Positions 27,394 to 35,046 of a stretch of DNA of 64,000 bases are shown here, in pieces. A model generated the notes under the pieces. It ran no database searches. It was not told the origin of the DNA and worked only from the letters and a program-made list of their open reading frames with translations. The stretch is from Terriglobia bacterium (GTDB lineage: Bacteria; Acidobacteriota; Terriglobia; Bryobacterales; UBA6623). Made by a program: the position numbers and the translations under genes. Every line of letters starts with the position of its first letter. The first letter of the stretch is position 1. The DNA is taken from the NCBI GenBank assembly GCA_009838515.1, contig VXRL01000080.1, positions 34,072 through 98,071 on the forward strand, in the 5' to 3' direction.

Positions 27394-27423
27394 CCCCTCG
27401 GTATCGGACGACTCGAATTCGGC

Positions 27424-27882
27424 ATGGATGCCCGTCGAGAGCAGGCTGCCGCAATTCGGCCGATCTTGGGAGTCGGCGGCTTGGTCTTCGACCACGACCA
27501 GATACTGCTAGTGCGGCGTGGCGCCCATCCCGCCAAGGGCGCTTGGTCGATTCCCGGTGGCAAGCTGCGTCTCGGGGAATCCATCGCCGATGGCGTGGCA
27601 CGGGAGCTGCTGGAAGAGACCGGCCTGATCGTCGAGGTGGGCCAATTCGTGGCCGTCTACGAGCGCCTGCCGCGACCCGGCGCGGTTGGTGACGATGCGC
27701 ATTACGTCGTGTTGGACTATATCTGCAAGGCCACCGGCGGTCTGCTGCGTGCAGGAGACGATGCGGACGAGGCGCGCTGGTTTCCGATTCGCGATCTTGC
27801 AACGCTCCACCTCACCCCCGGGGCGGCCGCGGTGATTCGCAAGGGACACGGCCTAGCGACCGGCCCCGAACGCTCCACGTAG
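27424..27882 (+). CDS. NUDIX hydrolase
   Basis: The 152-residue NUDIX protein has a complete box, G-G-K-L-R-L-G-E-S-I-A-D-G then V-A-R-E-L-L-E-E-T-G-L, with the catalytic R-E-L-L-E-E. The upstream PILGVGGLVFDHDQILLVRRG strand pattern resembles ADP-ribose pyrophosphatase and other nucleoside-diphosphate hydrolases, but the substrate is not fixed by sequence. It acts in the cytoplasm. The gene lies 30 nt after the PSD1 gene and 5 nt before mutS2, and is probably co-transcribed with mutS2. Confidence 0.92.
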   Translation: MDARREQAAAIRPILGVGGLVFDHDQILLVRRGAHPAKGAWSIPGGKLRLGESIADGVARELLEETGLIVEVGQFVAVYERLPRPGAVGDDAHYVVLDYICKATGGLLRAGDDADEARWFPIRDLATLHLTPGAAAVIRKGHGLATGPERST

Positions 27883-27887
27883 GTGCC

Positions 27888-30329
27888 ATGCTCCCAAACC
27901 CCTACGAAGCGCTCGAGTTCAGCAAGGTCGTCGAACTGCTGGGCCGCTACGCGGCCGGCCCGCTGGGGACCGCTCGGTTGGAGCGTCTGCTTGCCGAGCC
28001 GAGGAAGGAATCCGCCGAACTGGCCGAGCAAGACCTCGCGATCGTCGGCGAGGCAGCGGAGTGGCTCCGCTCGGCTGGCGTGGCAAACCAACGCGGTGTC
28101 CCGCCGCTGCCGCGCTTCAGCGGCATCGAGGACGTTGGCGATGCGGTCGGGCGACTCTCGGCCGACGGCGTTTCCCTTGACGCCTCCGAGATCCGGGCGA
28201 TTCTGTCGGCGCTCGATGCGGCCCAGCGGATTCGGCTCGCGCTGCTGGCGGCTGGAGAGGAGCGACCGCGCCTGCGCGCGGCAGGCGAGGGAATACCCGA
28301 CCTGAGACCGTTGGTTGCGCAGCAGTCCGGCAAGATTCTGCCGAACGACGAGATCTCTAGTCTCGCCAGCACGGCGCTGTCCAAGCTCCGCCGCCATATC
28401 GAGCGGCAGCGACAGCTAGTCGAGACTTCACTGGATCGCTTCGTGCGCAAGCACTCGGCCTCGGGCATGCTCCAAGAGCGGTACGTCACGATGCGCAACG
28501 GTCGCACCGTGGTGCCGGTAAAGGCCGAGTGGAAAGGGCAGGTCGATGGCATCGTGCACGGCACCAGCGGCTCCGGCCAGACCGCGTTCGTCGAGCCGCT
28601 GGACACGATCGTTCAGAACAACCGCCTAGTGCGCCTGCGCGAGGACGAACAGCGCGAGATACTGCGCATCTTGCGCGAGATGAGCGGGGCGCTGCGGGCG
28701 GAGCGCGCGGCCATCGTGACGACGCTGGCAGTGCTCGGCGAGCTCGACTTCGTGTTTGCGCGGGGGCGATTCGCCCAAGAGTTCGCCTGCTGCCTGCCGA
28801 AGTTCAGCGATTCCTCGGACGCGCGGATCGTTCTCAGCGAGGCGCGGCACCCCTTGCTGCAGGATCTGATGGCGCGGGACCACCGCCGTCCGGTGCCCAT
28901 GAGCCTCCAATTGGACGGGGAGCGCCGTGCCTTGATCGTCAGCGGTCCCAACGCCGGCGGCAAGACAGTCGTGCTCAAGACCCTGGGAGTGCTCTCTGCC
29001 ATGGCGCAGGCAGGCATTCCAGTGCCGGCCGAGGAGGCCGAGTTTCCGTGGTTCGACCAGATTCTGGCGGACATCGGGGATGCGCAGTCAATCGCCGAGA
29101 GCCTCAGCACGTTCTCCGCCCACGTGGCGAAGCTGACCGGGATCCTGCAGAGCGCGTCTCCGCGGACACTGGTCGTGCTCGACGAGCTCGGCACCGCGAC
29201 AGACCCTGAGGACGGCGGGGCGCTGGCGGTCGCGGTGGTAGAGAGGCTCTTGGAAGCCGGCGGTTTCGTCGCGATCTCGACGCACCTGCCCGAGCTGAAG
29301 ATGTTCGGCACCGGCGCCCCGGGCGTCGTCACTGCCGCCATGGGATTCGACGATGCCCGGCAGCGGGTCACGTATCGCCTGCAGAGCGGAATTCCCGGAC
29401 AGTCTGCCGGAATCGAGATGGCCTCTCGTTTCGGCCTGCCGAAGGAAGTCGCCCGGAGGGCGCTCGCTCTCAAGGGCCGCGCCCACGAGCAGTCCGCCAA
29501 GTACCTTGCCGAACTGCGCAAGCAAGCCGAGGAATACGACCGGCTCGTGCGGCAGACGCGCGAGCGATCCAGAGAGTTGAACCAGCACAAGAGGCATCTC
29601 GAGCAGCAGGCAGCAGCCCGCGAGAAAGAGCTCAAGGCCGAAGCTGAGGCCCGCGTCGAAAGGCTGGTGGCCAAGTTGGAGAAGCGCTTCCGCGCGGCGC
29701 TGGACGCTGCCGTCGCGCGGGTGCAGCCGGCAGTCCCGAGGAAGGGGGAGCGTGCTCAGGCGCGGCGGGCCACGCAAGACGTCGCAGCGTTCCGCCGCGC
29801 CGTCAACGCTGAGGTGGCGGCCGCGCTGGGTAGCAGGGCCGCCGAAGCCCTCGCCGGTGGCGAGCAGGAATTCGAGCCCGGCGCCAAGGTGCGCCTGGTG
29901 TCGATGGGCACGACGGGCGAAATCGTGCGGCGCTTGGACAACGGGCGCTGGGAAGTGCTCGCGGGCGCGTTGCGGCTGCAGGTCGCCGGCGAGGACGTCG
30001 TCCCGCTAGGCGAGGAGATTGATCGGCCTTCCAGGCTGCCCGCTGGCGTCAGCCTCGAGACCGTAGCGCACGACGGTGGCTTGCCGGCGGAAATCAACGT
30101 GATCGGCAAGACCGCGGAAGAGGCCCTCTCCGACGTGGACAAGTACTTGGACCGGGCCGTGTTGGCCAACCGATCCAAGCTGCGCGTGGTGCACGGCTTT
30201 GGCAAGGACGTCTTGCGACGCGAACTGTGGAAGATGTTTGCTCGGCACGTGCATGTCACCAAGTACTACCAGGCCGAGCAGCACGAGGGAGGAGCGGGGG
30301 CGACCGTCGTGGAAGTCGGCGATGGCTGA
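27888..30329 (+). CDS. mutS2: Endonuclease MutS2 (ATPase, Smr domain)
   Basis: The 813-residue length is near the family's usual 780-800. MutS2 is a DNA- and ribosome-associated ATPase that suppresses recombination and, in some bacteria, rescues collided ribosomes. The core helical region is followed by Walker A GPNAGGKT at about 353-360, then VVLDELGTATDPEDGGALA (Walker B and signature). A long Arg/Lys/Glu/Gln-rich coiled coil follows (about 520-640). The C-terminal Smr domain (about 733-813) has EINVIGKTAEEAL and VVHGFGKDVLRRELWK. In the Smr motif the usual LDLRG is replaced by INVIG, and HGxG reads HGFG. It sits with the NUDIX gene. Confidence 0.95.
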   Translation: MLPNPYEALEFSKVVELLGRYAAGPLGTARLERLLAEPRKESAELAEQDLAIVGEAAEWLRSAGVANQRGVPPLPRFSGIEDVGDAVGRLSADGVSLDASEIRAILSALDAAQRIRLALLAAGEERPRLRAAGEGIPDLRPLVAQQSGKILPNDEISSLASTALSKLRRHIERQRQLVETSLDRFVRKHSASGMLQERYVTMRNGRTVVPVKAEWKGQVDGIVHGTSGSGQTAFVEPLDTIVQNNRLVRLREDEQREILRILREMSGALRAERAAIVTTLAVLGELDFVFARGRFAQEFACCLPKFSDSSDARIVLSEARHPLLQDLMARDHRRPVPMSLQLDGERRALIVSGPNAGGKTVVLKTLGVLSAMAQAGIPVPAEEAEFPWFDQILADIGDAQSIAESLSTFSAHVAKLTGILQSASPRTLVVLDELGTATDPEDGGALAVAVVERLLEAGGFVAISTHLPELKMFGTGAPGVVTAAMGFDDARQRVTYRLQSGIPGQSAGIEMASRFGLPKEVARRALALKGRAHEQSAKYLAELRKQAEEYDRLVRQTRERSRELNQHKRHLEQQAAAREKELKAEAEARVERLVAKLEKRFRAALDAAVARVQPAVPRKGERAQARRATQDVAAFRRAVNAEVAAALGSRAAEALAGGEQEFEPGAKVRLVSMGTTGEIVRRLDNGRWEVLAGALRLQVAGEDVVPLGEEIDRPSRLPAGVSLETVAHDGGLPAEINVIGKTAEEALSDVDKYLDRAVLANRSKLRVVHGFGKDVLRRELWKMFARHVHVTKYYQAEQHEGGAGATVVEVGDG

Positions 30330-30424
30330 CTTCTCAGGCTATCGGCCAGCTTGCGCACTTCTGGGATCTAGCGCCAATGGCGGCTGCCCGCTCCCGCTGG
30401 GACCGACCCTGCGCAAGTGCTAGA

Positions 30425-30811
30425 ATGGCCATTCGCCACGAGCGGGCCCTTATGCTTCCTGGCTTCCTCTTTTCTGAAACCACCGTGCAAGAGAGCGGCT
30501 CTGGAGAGCCGGTCGAGATCGCTTCGGGCGGCGGCAGGGCGTTGCTTTCGCTGGGCATCACCGAAATCGTGGAGCAGCAGAGCCTCGACGTGTGCGTGCG
30601 GGGCTCCGTCGATGGCGAGGAGTGGCTCGAGGAGCCGCTGCGCTCATTTCCCCAGAAGTTCTACGCCGGAGTCTGGCAGTTGCTATTCGACTTGGACGCC
30701 AACCCGGACGTGCGCTTCCTCAGGATCGACTACAAGGTGGCGCGCTGGGGCGTGGGATCGCAAGTAGCGAAATTCAAGTTCTACGTCTTCGCCGAGCCGT
30801 TCGCCGGCTGA
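30425..30811 (+). CDS. Conserved small protein of unknown function
   Basis: A 128-residue frame (119 residues if ATG 30452 is used, giving MLPGFLFSETTVQESG). No catalytic motif is visible. The pattern of alternating hydrophobics with IEIASGGGRALLSLGI-like strands, SVDGEEWLEEPL and VRFLRIDYKVARWG suggests a small all-beta sandwich of the kind that binds ligands or surfaces. No signal peptide is evident. It follows mutS2 by about 100 nt on the same strand and ends 17 nt before the convergent smpB stop. Codon use resembles that of its neighbours, which supports it as real. Confidence 0.6.
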   Translation: MAIRHERALMLPGFLFSETTVQESGSGEPVEIASGGGRALLSLGITEIVEQQSLDVCVRGSVDGEEWLEEPLRSFPQKFYAGVWQLLFDLDANPDVRFLRIDYKVARWGVGSQVAKFKFYVFAEPFAG

Positions 30812-30828
30812 GCGTCGCCGCTTCTGGG

Positions 30829-31308
30829 TTACGTCCGCCTTCTGCGGTTGCGGACAGCCTCTCTCGCCTCGTCCTTTTCGATCGCCTTGCGCTTCTCGTC
30901 GCGCTTGTCGTAGAGCTGCTTGCCCTTGGCGAGGGCGATCTCGCACTTGATCCGTCCGTTCGAGGCGTAGACCTTGGTCGGGATCAGCGTCAGGCCCTTC
31001 TGTTGAACCTTGGCCGCCAGTCGGTCGATTTCCCTGCGGTGCATCAGTAGCTTGCGCATGCGCACCGGTTCGGCGTTGCCGATCGTGGCGTGAGCGTAAG
31101 CGCTGATATGGGCGTTGTGCAGCCAGAGCTCGCCATTGCGCACGGTTGCGTACGCATCGGCGAGCTGGATCTTCCCCGCACGACACGACTTGACCTCGGC
31201 GCCCGTGAGCACCATGCCGCTCTCGAAAGTCTCTTGGAGCGTGAACAGCCTTCGCGCCCGACGGTTTTCCGCGAAGACGTTGCTCCCGGATCGCTTCGGC
31301 TTGGACAT
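30829..31308 (-). CDS. smpB: SsrA-binding protein SmpB
   Basis: The 159-residue tmRNA partner is required for trans-translation rescue of stalled ribosomes. Family marks are N-R-R-A-R-R-L-F near the start, F-E-S-G-M-V-L-T-G-A-E-V-K-S, WLHNAHISAYAHA, RKLLMHRREID, LTLIPTKVYASNGRIKCEIALAKGKQLYDKR and a Lys/Arg-rich C-terminal tail that reaches the decoding site. The tmRNA gene itself was not recognised in this window. It is divergent from the secretin gene with a short shared upstream region. Confidence 0.95.
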   Translation of the reverse strand: MSKPKRSGSNVFAENRRARRLFTLQETFESGMVLTGAEVKSCRAGKIQLADAYATVRNGELWLHNAHISAYAHATIGNAEPVRMRKLLMHRREIDRLAAKVQQKGLTLIPTKVYASNGRIKCEIALAKGKQLYDKRDEKRKAIEKDEAREAVRNRRRRT

Positions 31309-31383
31309 TCCACGTTACGGCCCGCCGCATCGTCATTACTTCAGAGCGGCCTGACGATGCGCACCGGGACCCTATACTCCAGC

Positions 31384-33792
31384 ATGCCACCAATACGCCG
31401 GGGCCGCTTGGGCGCGGTGGCGCTGCTGCTCGTGTCGCTCGTGTCGGTCGATGCGGCCGCCGCGGCTTCTCGCAAGGCAAGGGGCCTGTACAGCCGGGGC
31501 GTCGCGGCGGAGGCGGCGGGCGATTTCGACAAGGCGTTGGAAATGTACAGCCTGGCCAGACAGGAGTCGCCGCGCGATAGCCGCTTTACGCTGGCCGAGC
31601 GCCGGATGCGCTTCGTGGCCGGGCAGGCTCACGTGAGCGTGGGGCTAGACCTGCGCCGACAGGGACTGCTCGAGGAGGCGCTGACCGAGTTCGAGCGGGC
31701 GTTCGCCATTGATCCCGCCTCCAGCGTCGCCGCGCAAGAGCGGCGTAGGACCATCGAGCTGATCGAGCAGCGAGATGCGCTTGCCGCAACGGGGGAGGCG
31801 CCCCCGGCGGTAGGGCAGAGTGCGCTTGAAGAGGCCCGGTTCGAACGGGCACAAATGGTGGGGTCGATCACCGCGCCTGCCGATCTCGTGCCGCTCTCAA
31901 CCGAGCCGATCAATCTGATGCTGAAGGAGCAATCGAAAGTTGTCTTCGAGACCATCGGCAAGCTCGCCGGGATCAACGTGCTGTTCGACCCCGACTTCTC
32001 CGACAGCGAGGTCGAGATCGAGATCCGCAATGCCACCCTGCCGGAGGCTCTGGACTACGTCGGCCTGCTCGCGAAAGCGTTCTGGAAGACCGTCACGCAC
32101 AACACGGTGATGGTGGCCAACGACAACCCCAACAAGCGGCGGGAATTCGAAGACGAGGTGATCAAGACAGTCTACCTGACGAACCTCTCGACCCAGCAGG
32201 ACCTCGCCGAGGTGTCGACCGCGATCCGGGGAGTGACTGATCTGAGGCGCCTGTTCACAGTGGCCTCCATGAACGCCCTCGTGATCCGCGGCAGCCGTTC
32301 CAAGGTCGCCATTGCCGAGAAGATCGTCCACGATATGGACAAGCCCAAGCCCGAGGTCGTTGTCGACGTGCTGGTGCTGGAGACCAGCAAGTCCACCAAG
32401 CGCACGCTCGGCCTAGCGCCGACCTCGCCGGGTGGCAAGGGCTTGCAGTTCCCGATCGGCTACACCGGTGCCGATTCTGCTGGCGGCATCGCTCTGAATC
32501 GCTTCGGCGATGTCGGCGTGGGTAGTTGGTCGACCGTGTTGCCCGGCTTCCAGCTCACGGCGTTGTTCAGCAATTCTCAAACGGAGTTGCTGCAGTCCCC
32601 AAGGGTGCGCACCGCTGACAACCACCAGGCGGACCTGCGCATCGGCGACCGCATCCCGATCGCCACCGGCAGCTTCCAGCCCGGAGTCGGCGGCGTGGGC
32701 ATCAATCCGTTGGTGAACACCCAGTTCACCTACACCGATGTCGGCGTGAACGTCTCGTTGACTCCCAAGATCCATGCGAACCGCGACGTCTCGATGCATG
32801 TCGAAGTCGAAATCTCCAATGTGCGCGATTTCGTCGATATCGGCGGAATCTCGCAGCCTGTCATCGGCCAGCGCACGATCCAGCACGACATCCGCGTGCA
32901 GGAAGGGGAGGCCAGCGTCATTGGCGGCCTGAACCAGTCACAGATCTTCAAGACCAGGGCTGGCGTGCCGTTCCTCGGCGAGATTCCGGTGATCGGCAAG
33001 CTCTTCAGCGATGAAGACGTGCAGCGCTCGGAGAGCGAGATCCTGCTGGTTCTCATACCTCATATCGTGCGGATGCCGGGAATCGAGCAGAGCAACTTGC
33101 GGACGATCGCCTCCGGCACGGACCAGAAGTTCGAGCTGCGCTACGAGCAGCAGGGCAACGGCCAGCCCGCGCTGGGGGTGGATCCCGGTGACGTTGCCGC
33201 AGCTCCCTCCGAGCAAGCGCCGACACCGGACCCTGCCGCGCCCCAACCTGAACCGGAGCCGGTCGAGCCGCAGCCAACTGACGACCCCGGGCAGGCCGCG
33301 CCTACCCCCGATGCGACCGAGCCTCAGCCCGGCCGTCCCGAAGATCCCGTCTCGGCCGAGGTGCCGGCCCCCCAGGGGCCACGGCTGGGCTTGGAGCCGG
33401 AGATGGCGGTGATTCCGGTCGACCAGCGGGTGACCCTTTCCTTGCTGGTCGGGGATGCCGTCGAACTTGCCAGCATGCCCTTGCGCATTCAGTACGATCG
33501 GGAGAAGTTGCGCCTGATAGGAATCGAAAAGGGGCCGTTCCTCGCCGGCGATGATGCCAGCGACGTCATTTTCTCGCGCAGTATCAGGCACGCCAACGGG
33601 CTGGCGGCTGTCAACATTTCGCGCTTTCCCGGCGCGGGCGGCGCTGATGGGGACGGCGTGCTCGTCACGCTGGAGTTCGAAGGGCTCGCACCCGGCGCGG
33701 CAGAGCTCCGGGTGATCGCGAATGCGCCGCGCGACGCATCCAACCGGACCTTGGATGTGGAGCCGCTGGAAGCTGAGATCTCGGTCGAATAG
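31384..33792 (+). CDS. Secretin (GspD/PilQ-like) with N-terminal TPR and C-terminal cohesin domain
   Basis: The 802-residue outer-membrane secretin is counted from ATG 31384, which opens a signal peptide (GAVALLLVSLVSVDAAAAA); ATG 31357 is the alternative. Order: signal about 1-25; two TPR-like helix pairs about 28-112; STN/N0-like region about 175-245; secretin N-domain ending VDVLVLE; pore-forming secretin core about 390-565, with QTELLQSPRVRT, VQEGEASVIGGL, VPFLGEIPVIGKLF and ESEILLVLIPHIVR. A Pro/Glu-rich linker about 605-665 joins a cohesin-type beta-sandwich about 670-802 (VTLSLLVGDAVELASMPLRI, LGPA-like AELRVIANA). Two pseudopilin genes follow directly. Confidence 0.9.
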   Translation: MPPIRRGRLGAVALLLVSLVSVDAAAAASRKARGLYSRGVAAEAAGDFDKALEMYSLARQESPRDSRFTLAERRMRFVAGQAHVSVGLDLRRQGLLEEALTEFERAFAIDPASSVAAQERRRTIELIEQRDALAATGEAPPAVGQSALEEARFERAQMVGSITAPADLVPLSTEPINLMLKEQSKVVFETIGKLAGINVLFDPDFSDSEVEIEIRNATLPEALDYVGLLAKAFWKTVTHNTVMVANDNPNKRREFEDEVIKTVYLTNLSTQQDLAEVSTAIRGVTDLRRLFTVASMNALVIRGSRSKVAIAEKIVHDMDKPKPEVVVDVLVLETSKSTKRTLGLAPTSPGGKGLQFPIGYTGADSAGGIALNRFGDVGVGSWSTVLPGFQLTALFSNSQTELLQSPRVRTADNHQADLRIGDRIPIATGSFQPGVGGVGINPLVNTQFTYTDVGVNVSLTPKIHANRDVSMHVEVEISNVRDFVDIGGISQPVIGQRTIQHDIRVQEGEASVIGGLNQSQIFKTRAGVPFLGEIPVIGKLFSDEDVQRSESEILLVLIPHIVRMPGIEQSNLRTIASGTDQKFELRYEQQGNGQPALGVDPGDVAAAPSEQAPTPDPAAPQPEPEPVEPQPTDDPGQAAPTPDATEPQPGRPEDPVSAEVPAPQGPRLGLEPEMAVIPVDQRVTLSLLVGDAVELASMPLRIQYDREKLRLIGIEKGPFLAGDDASDVIFSRSIRHANGLAAVNISRFPGAGGADGDGVLVTLEFEGLAPGAAELRVIANAPRDASNRTLDVEPLEAEISVE

Positions 33793-33803
33793 GGGCTACG
33801 GAC

Positions 33804-34535
33804 GTGCAGCGAGGGACCGGCCGCTGGACGCGACGAGTGGCGCGGCAGCTTGCGCCGCGCTCGGGCGAGGCCGGCCTCACACTGATCGAACTGATCGTCG
33901 CGTTCAGCCTGATGCTGATCCTCTCCACGATGGCGGTGCCCGTGGCGCGGGTCAAGGTCCAGAGAGAAAAGGAGCGCCGCCTGCGCTCGGCGCTGACCGA
34001 GATCCGCGTAGCTATCGACCGCTACAAGGACACGGCGGACAAAGGCAGGCTAGGCCAACTAGACCCCGACAACCATGGCTATCCCACGAGCTTGGAAGAA
34101 CTGGTCGAAGGCGTCGAAGTGGGCCCGATGGCCGGCGGATTGCCGCCTGGCGGGCTGAACTCGGGCATGCCCGGCATCGGCCTGGAACCCTCGCGGTCAC
34201 CCGGAACCCGTCCGAATCCCATGGGCGGGATCGGATCGCGACGCCCGACCGGGTCGCAGATCGGCAGCGGCGGCGCTTTCGGGAGCGATCGCTCCCAGCA
34301 AGACGAATTTGGCAGCATGTCCGAGGATCCGCTGGCGCGGGACGACGACGAGCCGCGTGCCATCCGCTTCTTGCGCTCGATTCCAGTGGACCCGATGACT
34401 GGGAGGAGCGAATGGGGGCTGCTCTCGGTGTCGGACCGTCCGGAGGGGCGGAGCTGGAGCGGCCGCAACGTGTTTGACGTCTACTCGCTGAGCCAGGGCA
34501 TTGCGCTCGATGGCACGAGGTACAGCGAATGGTAG
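33804..34535 (+). CDS. Type II secretion pseudopilin with a low-complexity insertion
   Basis: The 243-residue type IV pilin-like protein starts at GTG 33804. A basic leader ends in a prepilin peptidase site (E-A-G|L-T-L-I-E-L-I) followed by the hydrophobic helix IVAFSLMLILSTMAV. After a GspG-like start of the globular part (ALTEIRVAIDRYKD, YPTSLEELVEG) there is a Gly/Pro/Ser/Met-rich stretch at about 105-172 (PMAGGLPPGGLNSGMPGIG). The GspG frame then resumes (RFLRSIPVDPMTGRSEWGL) and ends in GTRYSEW. Typical GspG is near 140 residues; the extra length is the insertion. It overlaps the next pseudopilin gene by 7 nt. Confidence 0.85.
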   Translation: MQRGTGRWTRRVARQLAPRSGEAGLTLIELIVAFSLMLILSTMAVPVARVKVQREKERRLRSALTEIRVAIDRYKDTADKGRLGQLDPDNHGYPTSLEELVEGVEVGPMAGGLPPGGLNSGMPGIGLEPSRSPGTRPNPMGGIGSRRPTGSQIGSGGAFGSDRSQQDEFGSMSEDPLARDDDEPRAIRFLRSIPVDPMTGRSEWGLLSVSDRPEGRSWSGRNVFDVYSLSQGIALDGTRYSEW

Positions 34536-34933
34536 GTGATGCACCGGCTCCTCCCGCCGAGTCTCGTGCGGGATTTACTCTCTTGGAGATGATGGTCGTG
34601 CTGACGATCATCGTCACGATCGTGTCGATCGCCGTTCCGTTCTACTCTTCGGCGATCGTCAGGGCGAGAGAAAGCGTGCTCCGCTCGAACTTGCTCACTA
34701 TCCGATCGGTGATTGACCAGTACACCTACGACAAGGAAACGCCGCCCCAATCGCTCGCGGACCTAGTTGACGAGGGCTACCTGCGCGAGATTCCGATTGA
34801 TCCGATCACCAATTCTCGCGAAACCTGGGAGTTGATCAACGAGACCGGCCCGACCGGCGAGTCAGGCCTCTTCGATGTGCGCAGCGGCTCGGACAAGACA
34901 TCACTGGCGGGCACTCCCTACAACGAGTGGTAG
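34529..34933 (+). CDS. Type II secretion pseudopilin (GspG-like)
   Basis: The 134-residue GspG-size pseudopilin has a leader ending R-A-G|F-T-L-L-E-M-M (prepilin peptidase site with the +5 Glu), followed by VVLTIIVTIVSIAVPFYSSA as the transmembrane helix. ALNPLG-like SLADLVDEGYLREIPIDPIT and a C-terminal GTPYNEW are shared in form with the longer paralogue upstream. Its 7-nt overlap with that gene and the preceding secretin make a three-gene secretion cluster. The ATPase (GspE), platform (GspF) and peptidase genes are not in the window. Confidence 0.89.
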   Translation: MVGDAPAPPAESRAGFTLLEMMVVLTIIVTIVSIAVPFYSSAIVRARESVLRSNLLTIRSVIDQYTYDKETPPQSLADLVDEGYLREIPIDPITNSRETWELINETGPTGESGLFDVRSGSDKTSLAGTPYNEW

Positions 34934-35046
34934 CGGGCGCTCCGATGCGAGCGCCGCGGTGACCACCGTGGCCGGCTGCGCGTGCGGGCACGGTGGGGGA
35001 ATGCCCGAAGCAGGCCGTTTGTACAATGAGCCATGCGGAGGCGGCA

